This document shows, piece by piece, positions 12,267-24,500 of a stretch of DNA of 64,000 nt. The DNA comes from Phyto melanocephala. Its lineage: Eukaryota; Arthropoda; Insecta; Diptera; Rhinophoridae. The notes under the pieces are model-generated. The model saw only the letters and a list, made by a program, of their open reading frames with translations. It made no database searches and was not told the DNA's origin. The stretch's first letter is position 1, and each line of letters starts with the position of its first letter. A program made the translations under genes and the position numbers. The DNA lies in contig OW799236.1 in the NCBI GenBank assembly GCA_941918925.1, forward strand, positions 85,152,213 through 85,216,212, given 5' to 3'.

Positions 12267-12889
12267 TCTATATATATAAAAATGAATCCCTTTTTCCCTT
12301 GGTCACGGCATCACGCGTGAATGGCTGGACCGATTTCACTACTACTTTTTTTGTTGTATTTGTTATTATTAGAAGAAGGTTCTTATGTAAGAAAATAGTA
12401 ATAATAATGTGTGACTGGCAGTAATATTAACGTAGTTGACATTAAAACAAAGAAACGTAGTTTACATGCTCTTTGCAAATATATCGGTCGGAGTTGGTCT
12501 GTGGTCGGAGTTATAATAACAAAATACCTACATAATTCATTTACCATTTCTTAGTGTACTTTTCACATTGGTTTCTACAGGATAATTTGTACTGTGATTA
12601 TTTTTTTCTGAAGTGTTTGTACAACAAGGTTAGTCAAATTAGTATAGTGTTGGAAACTTTTAATAGACCATTTTGATACTTTTACAAAAGAATATGTACT
12701 ATAGTTTTTTTTTATTTTCAGTTGAATTTTTGTTTCTTAAAATGCCGGCAATTAGACGTACAAACTTAAGTCGCAGAACGCGTAATGCTGCAAGTCAAAG
12801 AAATACAAGAGCAAGTCAAACTGATGAGCAACGTAAAACGCGGAATGAAGTTGATTATCGGGCGGTACGAAGTTCGCCGGGTCAGCTAG
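12267..12889 (+). mobile_element. Non-autonomous Helitron derivative
   Basis: The element begins TCTATATATATAAAA after an A and ends GGGTCAGCTAG before a T. The 5' TC, 3' CTAG and insertion between A and T with no target duplication are the Helitron signature. A short GGCG..CGCC stem precedes the 3' end. The text GGCTGGACCGATTT near the 5' end is shared with the element at 19474-19830. It retains a short piece of coding sequence at 12742-12889. Confidence 0.8.
12742..12889 (+). pseudogene. N-terminal remnant of a Helitron Rep/helicase protein
   Basis: The frame starts MPAIRRTNLSRRTRNAASQ and continues as an Arg/Gln-rich stretch with SQTDEQRKTRNE. From memory, arthropod Helitron Rep-helicase proteins begin with this kind of MPAxRRxNLxRRTRNA sequence. 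The Rep and helicase domains are gone: the frame runs straight into the 3' terminus of the element and then into flanking DNA. A T-rich tract plus CAG at ~12710-12721 just before the ATG could be an old splice acceptor. The remnant is non-functional. Confidence 0.7.
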
Positions 12890-14309
12890 TTGTATATAAA
12901 AAAAAAAAAAACAATCAGCTGATTGGATATGAGTACCTTATTTTTCTGTCTTGGTTATACATATGTATTTGAAGTTTTGATTGTAAATTTTAAATGTTAA
13001 CAAAAACAATTTTCCTTTCCAATTTTCTAAATTGCATTTAAAAAAAATTTTCATAAATAATTTTTATGTTTTTAATTGTTTAAACTTTCCCTGAAAAAGA
13101 TACCAAATGTGGTAGCGAAATATTGGAATGAAATAAAATTATTTTTATAAAAAACTGATCTCAAGCTTAATAATTATAATTTAACTATCTTTCTCTCTTT
13201 CATTGTTGTGCAAATAGTTTCTGAAGAACAATTTTTAAATTGATTTAAGAAAATGTAATTAAAAAAAAAAAAAACTTTTGTTAAAAAGTTATTAGCACTA
13301 ATTATGCAATTGGCCCAATGCTCTCTATAATATTTGCAAATGTTTGCATAAAAAGCGTTTCAATATCTGCATTTACATATATTTTTTAGTATTCAAAAGT
13401 ATAATTTTAAAAATGTTTACTATACTCTCTGATTTTAATTTGCTGAAAGTATGCATATTTAGACAATATTTTGTACTATTTTCGCCATGAGCTGTAAAAA
13501 AGTGTGTGTATTTTTTTAAACATTAAAACACTTGTTCACTTCTTTTGAAAAGAACTTTAAAACATATTTATTTTCTCTTAATCAAGCCAAAACAAAATTC
13601 GAAAAAATTGTCTTTTTTAGTTTTAATTTCATCTGGAGCCAAATTACGGCTTTCGAACGTGATCGAGTTTTAAAAATACTTATTAGAATCTCTCAACCAA
13701 AACCGTACTGCAAACTTTAACATTCGAGTAAAATTTCGAAAGCGTTCGAATGCAGTAATCTGTTACTTGTTAGATTTTAAAAATTTCATAAACTTTACAA
13801 GTGTACAAGAATAAAATAATTATTTTTTTATAATAAATTACAATTTTCTATGTCAAAAACTAAAAAAGAAGGATTTTGAATATCAAGATATTTTTCCACA
13901 ACTATAGAAATTAAAAAAAGGCTACAATAATACATTTTATAATAAATTTTAAATATTACTATGTACTAGATTCTTATTACAATATATAAAATTATATAAC
14001 TTATTATAACATTATTATAATATAAAATATCATAAAATTATGTTTTTTTTCTATATTTTGTCTTAATACCGGTAAACTATATCATGTTTATAGCATAGTT
14101 AGGGTTCAAATACAGTAAATTATTTGCTATAAAATGATGTTGTATCTGTTTGTAGTTAACTCTTAACTAGGTACAAACATACATACACATGATTAAAAGT
14201 TAGACCATTTAACATGCTTCAGAATTTTAATCAATATGTATGTATGTATGTATGAATAATTATTTTTGTTTAAATTACATTTAGAGTTTAAAGTTTAGTT
14301 TTGTATTAA
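12890..14309. other. Intergenic AT-rich stretch
   Basis: No gene seen. At ~13085-13140 there is a segment related to 48380-48420 (shared GTAGCGAAATATTGGAA), likely an old retroelement tail. ATGT microsatellites occur near 14235-14255. Confidence 0.5.
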
Positions 14310-14330
14310 TTTATTCTAGTTAAATTTATT
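14310..14330 (-). terminator. Candidate polyadenylation signals of the galactosyltransferase gene
   Basis: Two AATAAA hexamers on the minus strand (14310-14315 and 14325-14330) lie about 250-270 bases beyond the stop codon. Their use is inferred only. Confidence 0.4.
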
Positions 14331-14580
14331 TCTTTTGTCTAATATTACATTAAATGGCTTAAAAAATATACACAATTATGAGTTTGAAAAATTAATAAAA
14401 GTTCAACTTTTTTTCTTTTTCTTTTTAATCATTTATGTATGTATGTTTTTACGTCTTACAAATATATGTCTGTATGTATGTATATGAACTCGTTTCTATT
14501 TTCAATTTATATTGTTTATATTTATATGTTTGTTTAAATAAAGTATGCTTTGTTGGTTTTCTTTAAAATAATCTAAAATA

Positions 14581-15572
14581 CTATTTACATTTGGTTGATT
14601 GGTCCAGTAATTTTTTCCACAAATCAAACTGTTCATTGGGTTTGATCATATGGACCGAGATTGCTTTTCGTATGTTGCAGGCGTTGAAGGAAATGCGCCG
14701 ATTTAAGAACATGTTGTCATGCGTTCGTTTAATGCCCAATTTTTGGGCCACTATGCCCGTTGTAAAGACATCCTCTAGTTTTAAATAGACCTGCTCTAGG
14801 GCATTTTCATACAGTTCGTGTACAATATCACCAGTCATTACGTATGCTGGACCTGTGGTAAAGGAGGGAAAGATGGCAGCAGCAAATTGTCCCGTCGATA
14901 TGTAATATTTTGATTTGATGCTGCGTATGGGTTTCCATTTGTTTGCCAGTCTACCGAATATGACGCGCTTGTCTTTTGCATGAGCGTCGAGAAATTCCAA
15001 AAGTTTTGGTACATTGATGAACATATCATCATCTGTCTTCAGTATATACTTCACCTTAGGACAGTTATGGTCGATCCATTCCAGGGAGGATAATGTTTTC
15101 AGTGTTAGATTATTATAGGAATCGATAAAATTGCCCCGTATTAAATCTCCATAAATCATGTTTTCCTGAGTCAACGCTTGACTGAGGCTAGCGTTTGTAG
15201 TGCGTCCTAGCATAAAAGCGGTGGAAACATCTCGTCGCGTACCATAATGACCCCATGTTTGCCTTATGCCTAACCTCGCTTCCCTGTGTGTGTGGGCGGA
15301 TGTTATAAGTATTAAAAGTTTCAATTTGTCTCCCTTATTCGGGCAGATTTGATTAATGTCGATTTCCTCGTTCATGTGACCCGGCTCGTAGATTTCTTTC
15401 GTTAGTATGCCCTGTGTAGGATCGGCTACAGTTTTTGTTATTTTTTTTGTGCTCGACTTAGGTTGGTGTATATTGACTGATGAGGATTTTTTAGATTCAT
15501 CGACAGCCGATTCACCAGCTCCTTTGATGGCCATTATGACGGACGGTGGTAATGCTTCATCTCTTTCGAAAG
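14581..15572 (-). CDS. Galactosyltransferase exon 3 (catalytic domain)
   Basis: This exon encodes residues 279-608, including all catalytic motifs, and ends CK-TAG. The acceptor is TTTTCATTTTAG at 15573-15584, followed on the minus strand by CTTTCGAAAG. The open frame continues upstream into the intron to an ATG at 15594, but that start would produce no signal anchor, and the splice site in correct phase is preferred. Confidence 0.93.
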
Positions 15573-18500
15573 CTAAAATGAAAATAATTACCAAATGAAA
15601 GAAAAATAATTAACAAGACTATTTTCAATTTTACTAAAATCTTAATGATACATCGAATGGATCGCTCATCTAATTCAATTTAAATATATAGCCACCTTTA
15701 ATAAGTTACAACGTTTGAAATTAAAAAATTATTTATACAAATTAAACATCCCTTTATAAGGGATGTAGGCTTTAAAACAGTTTTATCACGGTCATTGCTA
15801 CAAACGAATTCAATTGGAATTTTAAAACACCGGGAATTCCAAAAACCTGTTTTTTTAAGGCGGGAATAGGGTGATCGACTCGGTTTTACAACCGGTGGAA
15901 AACCCGGTTTTTTCCTCTTTCAGCTGGCGGTTTTTTCGAATATCGAATACAACGTTTTTTTTTTATCCGAAAAAGCCGTTTTTTTTAAGTTTATTTTCAT
16001 ATATCTTTGTAACCAATCGTACTATAGTATATTTAGTACGCGAAAAGTTTCGAAAAATCAAAAAATAAATCTATTAAATATTATTCCATAATACGTTAGT
16101 GTATATTAGTTTAAAAGATCTATTTAACATTTGAAAAATGTACCGAAGGAGATACAAAAATTTATAACAGCCTTATGAAAAGTGTTATTTATAAATTAAT
16201 TGTATTTTACTTGTAAATAGTACCTTTTCTCCTTATATTTAACTAATTAAAACGAAATTAGTCGACTGCATTCATGTCAGTTATTGCGTAATTGTGCAGC
16301 CAAACGTATATAAACTGTAAAAATTTCATATTTATGTATAAATTTAATTATAATCTTTTTTATATTTTTTAATTTTTTCTTTAAATATTATATATTATAT
16401 ATTCGAACCGGTTAGCCGGTTTTTTTCTCAATTTTCAAAATAGCAACCGGTTTTTTTTTAATTTCAAACTATTTGAAAACCGGTTTCTTAAAAAAGTCGA
16501 ATAATCGATCACCCTAGGCGGGAAACAGCACTGTTTTCTGTGACAACTGATCATGGTTTAATTCGACAAATGAATCGTAATCAGCTTTGAACGTAACCAG
16601 AGCTCGCGTATCATTACCATTTTCGTATGGGCTCAATCAGGCCGTCCCTGACTTTTGGATTAACTGGAATATTATTATTTAACTCAGTTTTACCTATGAA
16701 TCATAAATCCATATATTCTCACAAATAACAATGGCTAGATGGTTTAGCGGTAAAGAGAGTTGCTAACTTGATTGTGCCCCAATTGGAAGGCATATTGCAT
16801 ATAAAGGGTGATTTTTTATAAATTACGTTTTTCGGTCTGGCAGCACTGGTTGGTAATTGTGTCCAAACTGCATCTGTGAAAGTGAAAAGTGTTCAGTATA
16901 CTCTGCCATTTCATCATGAAGAAACGAATGAACTACCAAAACGTCGAATTTTTGGTGAATGGACCTAACAACAGCTCGATGGAAATCCACTATTTTATCG
17001 AAAAATTGTGTTCAGCGATGAAGCTCATTTCTAGCTAAATGGATACGTAAACAATGAAAACTGTCGCATCTGGGGTGAACAGCCACATGCCGTACAAGAG
17101 TTACCGATGCATTCCGAAAAAACGACAGTTTGGTGTCGCTGGTGGGCTGGTGCCCATTTGGTGAGCAGTTTATCTCTCGAAATGGTCCTGTGAGTTGGCC
17201 GCCAAGATCATGTGATTTGACGCCTCTTGGCTATTTCTTGTGGGGTTATGTGAAGTCGTTGGTCTATATGGACAAGCAAAACAAGATTAAAGCCTTAGAG
17301 TATAACATAACACGTGTTATTCATGGAATACAGGCCGAAATGCTCGAAAAAGTGGTTCAAATTTTGACCTTACGAATGGACCATTTGAACCGGAGCCGCG
17401 GGCAACATTTACATAAAGTTACTTTTAAAAAGTAAACGGCAAAGACCAATTTATTGATTCCAATATAAATTCTGAATATATGACGCAAATTTGAGTGTGT
17501 TATTAGATTTTTTTAAAAAACTACGCTAAAAAAATTACGCTTTATATGATTTCGGCAGGATGATGCCCACATGTCATACTTTTCGTACATTTTTATCTAT
17601 AACTTCTTTTGTAATGTATAGATTTGAGAAATTTTCAGGAAAATATAGTTTTTTTACTTAGGAAATATACATTCGAAATTTCATCGCTCTACGTCAATGC
17701 GTTTGGACACAAGGACATGGTTTTTTTGACATACTCTTGCCTTACGAGCTATCTATCTATGGGCCAAACAAGCCTTGTGTATAGAAATATTCTGGCGAAA
17801 TTTCCTAGCTTTTTCTTTCAAGCTCTACGTTCTTTCATCAGACGGACAGACGGTCGGACATAACTAGATTGTCTTAAAATAAAACCCCGACTCAGAAAAT
17901 ATATACTTTATGGGGTCTAAAATGGATATTTCGAAATGTTACAAACGGAATGACAAAATGAATATACCCCAGATAGGACATTAAAAAGTAAATGTTCACA
18001 TAGCTTGGATTTGCTTTACTTATTCATTTCGGATAAAGAAATAGTTTTAATAATTTTTAGTACTTAAGAGGACAAATTTAAAGAAAGTAGTTAGTTAAAA
18101 CAAGTAAGAGCGCTATATTCGGCCGTGCCGAATCTTATATACCCTTCACAACGTGTAGTCGTGCAATAACAGTAGTTTGTATCACCATTCATCCCATATA
18201 AAATACGTACCTACATATAAAAACATCCCATTGTAAAATTATAAATTCACGTATGTATGTAAAAAAAAAAAAAAAAATAAAAATAAAAAAAAAACATAAA
18301 AAAAAAATTTTAAAAAAATAATTAAAATATATATAATAAATATAAAACAAACAAAAAATAAAAAAAAATTAAAAAAAATAAAAAAAAAAATTAAAAAAAA
18401 AATTTGTTTGGCTCAGCTGGGATTCGATGCCACGTTTTCTCTAACCAGTATACACGTTTGTATGTATGTATGTTGTTGTTGTAATGTTGTTTTTGTGAAA

Positions 18501-21500
18501 AAAAAAATCGAGGTAGTCGTGGGTTTTTGCTCATATCTCAGTTGTTTATGTACCGATGTTCCTGATTTTCAATACTACTCCCGAATATTTCTGATATTTT
18601 AATACCTCACCCGGGTTCAAGCGATGTCGGGGGGGGGGGGGGGGTTTGCTTCAAAAAGTTGATTTCAACATACACACGGACAGACTGACAGAGCTTAATC
18701 AACTCCCCTATTCATAAGCTTTCAGAAAATATATACTTTATGGGGTCGGAAATGAAAATTGTAGAAATTTCACACGGAATGACAAACCTATATATACCCT
18801 TTTTCACTGTGTGAAGGGTATAAAAAGGCAAAGAAAGACAAGTAGACGTCCGAAAATTTTTAATTCGAAATTAATTTACGAAAATAAATAAAAAAATGTT
18901 TTTGGAGAAAATATGATATTTTTATATCAGACGAAACAAATTTAAATCTAAATTGCAAAGTTAATAAGTTAACTATTCGGATATGGAAATTTTACTTTTG
19001 TATGTAGCATAGTTATACGAGTAGTATCATTGAGATGTTGTTTTTTCCTTCTTATTTTAAAAGTTATGCAAAACAGCTAATAAACGGCATATTTTTTACA
19101 TCTGACTTGGACAATTTGCCACTACTAAATATGAACATGTCGTGTGGTAACTTTGAAACATTGCTTCCGTAAAAATCATGGGCAAAGTTATTTGACAATT
19201 GCCCCTATTGCGTTTATCCACTTTTGTAACAGTTTGGTTGTCTTTGGCAAATTGACATTGCGGTAAAAATTAAAAACAAAATGAAGAAATCGTAAGTATA
19301 TGTACATTTTTATAATAACTTTTTTAATTCATTGCATTTTTGATAGCTCCCGTCAGCAAAGAATCTAAGAGCAGCACACAACTTTAATATAGGAGGAACA
19401 GGTGTTTTTAGGTGATCTTTAATTTCACCCAGCAAATAACAAAACGCTTCCTTGTTTAGTCGGAAATAACTTATCTATATATATAAAATAGGATGTATGT
19501 ATGTAACGTATAGACTTCAAAACGGCTGGACCGATTTTGATGAAATTTTCAGAATATTTAGGCGGGTTACACTGTGAAGTCTGATTTTTGATTTTCGGTC
19601 TGCGGGCGGAGGGGCGTGGCAAAATCCAATTTATATTTATTATATTTATTTTGTTCATTTTTTATATTTTTTTTGAAAGCCGTTGTTATGTTTTTCAAAA
19701 CGAGACATCAAACTCTTAAATCGGTTATGTAGTTCGGAAGATATTTACAAAAAACCTATGTTAATAATGATCCAATATCAAAATTTCAACACTTTTGCTT
19801 AGGGCAAGCAACGCGGACCGGGTAAGCTAGTAAATCTATAAATACAAAATTATTATTAAGTTTCGTTACTTATTATAAATATATACTTGACACTGAACAG
19901 CTCAAGAGGGTTTGAATCATCACGAATTTTTCTTCTTGTAGTGCTACATACGTACACACAAGAGTTTTTATTTTCATCATCATAACATAAATCGACACTT
20001 ATATCCATTATAAATACTTTTTATTCGGCACATCAAGTAAAAAAAAATGTTTGAAAATTTTTTTTTTAATTTCCTTTTGCCAAACGTAATATTTAAATTT
20101 GTCAGTTCGATATTTTAAGTTGGCAACTTATACCTAAAATGAGTTTGGTTGTGCATAAGTTGGGTTGACTCTCACACAACCAAACTGAGTTGAGTGCTGA
20201 ACCGCAATAGGGGTATAAATTTCAATTAGAGCTTGCACCATTTTGTTCTAACAAGCTATCTGATGTCAGTTGTTGACAAAAGTCTTCTCCGCTGAAAAGC
20301 GATCAGCAACGGTTAAGAGTAAAATAACAATTTTGACATACAAGCAAAATTACACAACCAATTTGATTCTTAGTCAGAGTCAGATGTAAAAGAAACATGC
20401 CGTGTATTAGCTGCTTAAATAAACCATCATACTTATGTGTTAATAACATTAAAAAACGGAAGCAAAGATTAATAAACTTAACAAATATAATATAATAAAC
20501 TTAACAAATATTTGACAAGTAAGTCACAAGTTAGAAAAAAATGCAAAACGGAAGTGAATGCCTAATTTTACAATTTGCGGTAAAAAAAAATACATCTGCT
20601 GTCTTATAGAAGAATTTCTTATACAAATATATAAATTAAAATTTTAATGATAAGAACTGGTGTAGCAAAAAAAAAACGAACACTAAAGAGCGGCACAAGC
20701 ATAAGAAAAATTGCTTACAAGCAATCTCATTAAATCTTAATTAGTGTGTGTACATTATCTCATTATAAAATATATAGGTACTTCAAAAATATGTGTTTTG
20801 CGCATATGATCTGAACTGAAATAGACCTTTCAAAACATGTTTAAATATTTGGATAGTAGATCTAGATCAAAGAAAAACTAACATAAAGACATTACCTTTT
20901 AATGTTTTGTAATGAGATGAATAGTTTACATGTACTGAAAAAATCGCTTATAAGAAAATGTTTTCTATTTAAACTGCCGTAAATATAATTTTTAAGTAAC
21001 GCTGCTGCTTAATATGTTTTACATTTTTTTATGTATTCTTTTGTACTCGATGCCTCTGCTATGATTTATGGTTTCTTTATTTCATTGTCATGTTTTGATA
21101 TTCTACTTTGTTTGAATCGCAGTTTAGAAAGAATTTTTTGTTTATATTTTTTATGATGTGTGTGAAGATAAATACGCCGAGTTAAATACGTTTTTAGTGA
21201 TAGAAAAAAAAATATCGCATGCGATAAAAAAGTTTTTAATACGTAAAATTTACAAATTTGCACTAATTTTTAAATTTTCTGTCTGTTTAAACATTAAAAA
21301 TTAATATTCGTAGTGCAAATGAACAATACAATAAACTTTTAGTAAAATTATTCTTTTTTTTTTTTGTATTTTTTTGTTCTCAAGCAAATTGTTCATACAT
21401 GAGTCCTTTTAGGGATTTAGTTAGTACAATCATATATTACCATCTCAATAAGCTAAACCTAGTGGAAATTGAAGGTAACTACCTATGCTATCAAACCACA

Positions 21501-24500
21501 TTTATACTTTTTCCCAATTGTATTTGTGAATATTTTTATAAAATTTTTAAAATTTGACTTAGTGCAAATTTTCTAATATATGAGCTCTTGGAGGGATGTG
21601 GTCAGTATGACCATATCTTAATATCTCAATAAATTAAACCTAGTGGAAATTAAAGGCAACTACCTATGCTATCACACCACATTTATACTTTTTCCCAATT
21701 GTATTTGTGAATATTTTTATAAAATTTTTAAAATTTGACTTAGTGCAAATTTTCAAATATATGAGCTCTTGGAGGGATGTGGTCAGTATGACCATATCTT
21801 AACATCTCAATAAATTAAACCTAGTGGAAATTGAAGGTATCTACCTATGCTATCAAACCACATTTATACTTTTTTCCAATTGTATTTGTGAATATTTTTA
21901 TAAAATTTTTAAAATTTGACTTAGTGCAAATTTTATAATATATGTATGAGCTCTTGGAGGGATGTGGTCAGTATGACCATATCTTAACATCTCAATAATT
22001 GAACCTAGTGGAAATTGAAGGTAACTACCTATGCTATCAAACCACATTTATACTTTTTCCCAATTGTATTTGTGAATATTTTTATAAAATTTTTAAAATT
22101 TGACTTAGTGCAAATTTTCTAATATATGAGCTCTTGGAGGGATGTAGTCAGTATGACCATATCTTAACATCTCAATAAATTAAACCTAGTGGAAATTGAA
22201 GGTAACTACCTATGCTATCAAACCACATTTATACTTTTTCCCAATTGTATTTGTGAATATTTTTATAAAATTTTTAAAATTTGACTTAGTGCAAATTTTC
22301 TAATATATGAGCTCTTGGAGGGATGTGGTCAGTATGACCATATCTTAACATCTCAATAAATTAAACTTAGTGGAAATTAAAGGTAACTAACTACCTATGC
22401 TATCAAACCACATTTATACTTTTTCCCAATTGTATTTGTGAATATTTTTATAAAATTTTTAAAATTTGACTTAGTGCAAATTTTCTAATATATGAGCTCT
22501 TGGAGGGATGTGGTCAGTATGACCATATCTTAACATCTCAATAAATTAAACTTAGTGGAAATTGAAGGTAACTACCTATGCTATCAAACCACATTTATAC
22601 TTTTTCCCAATTGTATTTGTGAATATTTTTATAAAGTTTTTAAAATTTGACTTAGTGCAAATTTTCTAATATATGTATGAGCTCTTGGAGGGATGTGGTC
22701 AGTATGACCATATCTTAACATCTCAATAAATTAAACCTAGTGGAAATTGAAGGTAACTACCTATGCTATCAAACCACATTTATACTTTTTCCCAATTGTA
22801 TTTGTGAATATTTTTATAAAATTTTTAAAATTTGACTTAGTGCAAGTTTTCTAATATATGAGCTCTTGGAGGGATGTGGTCAGTATGACCATATCTTAAC
22901 ATCTCAATAAATTAAACCTAGTGGAAATTGAAGGTAACTACCTATGCTATCAAACCACATTTATACTTTTTCCCAATTGTATTTGTGAATATTTTTATAA
23001 AATTTTTAAAATTTGCACTAAGTCAAATTTTAAAAATTTTATAAAAATATTCACAAATACAATTGGGAAAAAGTATAAATGTGGTTTGATAACATAGGTA
23101 GTTACCTTCAATTTCCACTAGGTTTAATTTATTGAGATGTTAAGATATGGTCAAACTGACCACATCCCTCCAAGAGCTCATATATTAGAAAACTTGCACT
23201 AAGTCAAATTTTAAAAATTTTATAAAAATATTCACAAATACAATTGGGAAAAAGTATAAATGTGGTTTGATAGCATAAGTAGTTACCTTCAATTTCCACT
23301 AGGTTTAATTTATTGAGATGTTAAGATATGGTCATACTGACCACATCCCTCCAAGAGCTCATATATTTGAAAACTTGCACTAAGTCAAATTTTAAAAATT
23401 TTATAAGAATATTCACAAATACAACTGGGAAAAAGTATAAATGTGGTTTGATAGCATAGGTAGTTACCTTCAATTTCCACTAGGTTTAATTTATTGAGAT
23501 GTTAAGATATGGTCATACTGACCACATCCCTCCAAGAGCTCATACATATATTAGAAAATTTGCACTAAGTCAAATTTTAAAAACTTTATAAAAATATTCA
23601 CAAATACAATTGGGAAAAAGTATAAATGTGGTTTGATAGCATAGGTAGATACCTTCAATTTCCACTAGGTTTAATTTATTGAGATGTTAAGATATGGTCA
23701 TACTGACCACATCCCTCCAAGAGCTCATATATTAGAAAATTTGCACTAAGTCAAATTTTAAAAATTTTATAAGAATATTCACAAATACAATTGGGAAAAA
23801 GTATAAATGTGGTTTGATAGCATAGGTAGTTACCTTCAATTTCCACTAGGTTTAATTTATTGAGATGTTAAGATATGGTCATACTGACCACATCCCTCCA
23901 AGAGCTCATATATTAGAAAATTTGCACTAAGTCAAATTTTAAAAATTTTATAAGAATATTCACAAATACAATTGGGAAAAAGTATAAATGTGGTTTGATA
24001 GCATAGGTAGTTACCTTCAATTTCCACTAAGTTTAATTTATTGAGATGTTAAAATATGGTCATACTGACCACATCCCTCCAAGAGCTCATATATTAGAAA
24101 ATTTGCACTAAGTCAAATTTTAAAAACTTTATAAAAATATTCACAAATACAATTGGGAAAAAGTATAAATGTGGTTTGATAGCATAGGTAGATACCTTCA
24201 ATTTCCACTAAGCTTAATTTATTGAGATGTTAAGATATGGTCATACTGACCACATCCCTCCAAGAGCTCATATATTAGAAAATTTGCACTAAGTCAAATT
24301 TTAAAAATTTTATAAGAATATTCACAAATACAATTGGGAAAAAGTATAAATGTGGTTTGATAGCATAGGTAGTTACCTTCAATTTCCACTAGGTTTAATT
24401 TATTGAGATGTTAAGATATGGTCATACTGACCACATCCCTCCAAGAGCTCATATATTAGAAAACTTGCACTAAGTCAAATTTTAAAAACTTTATAAAAAT

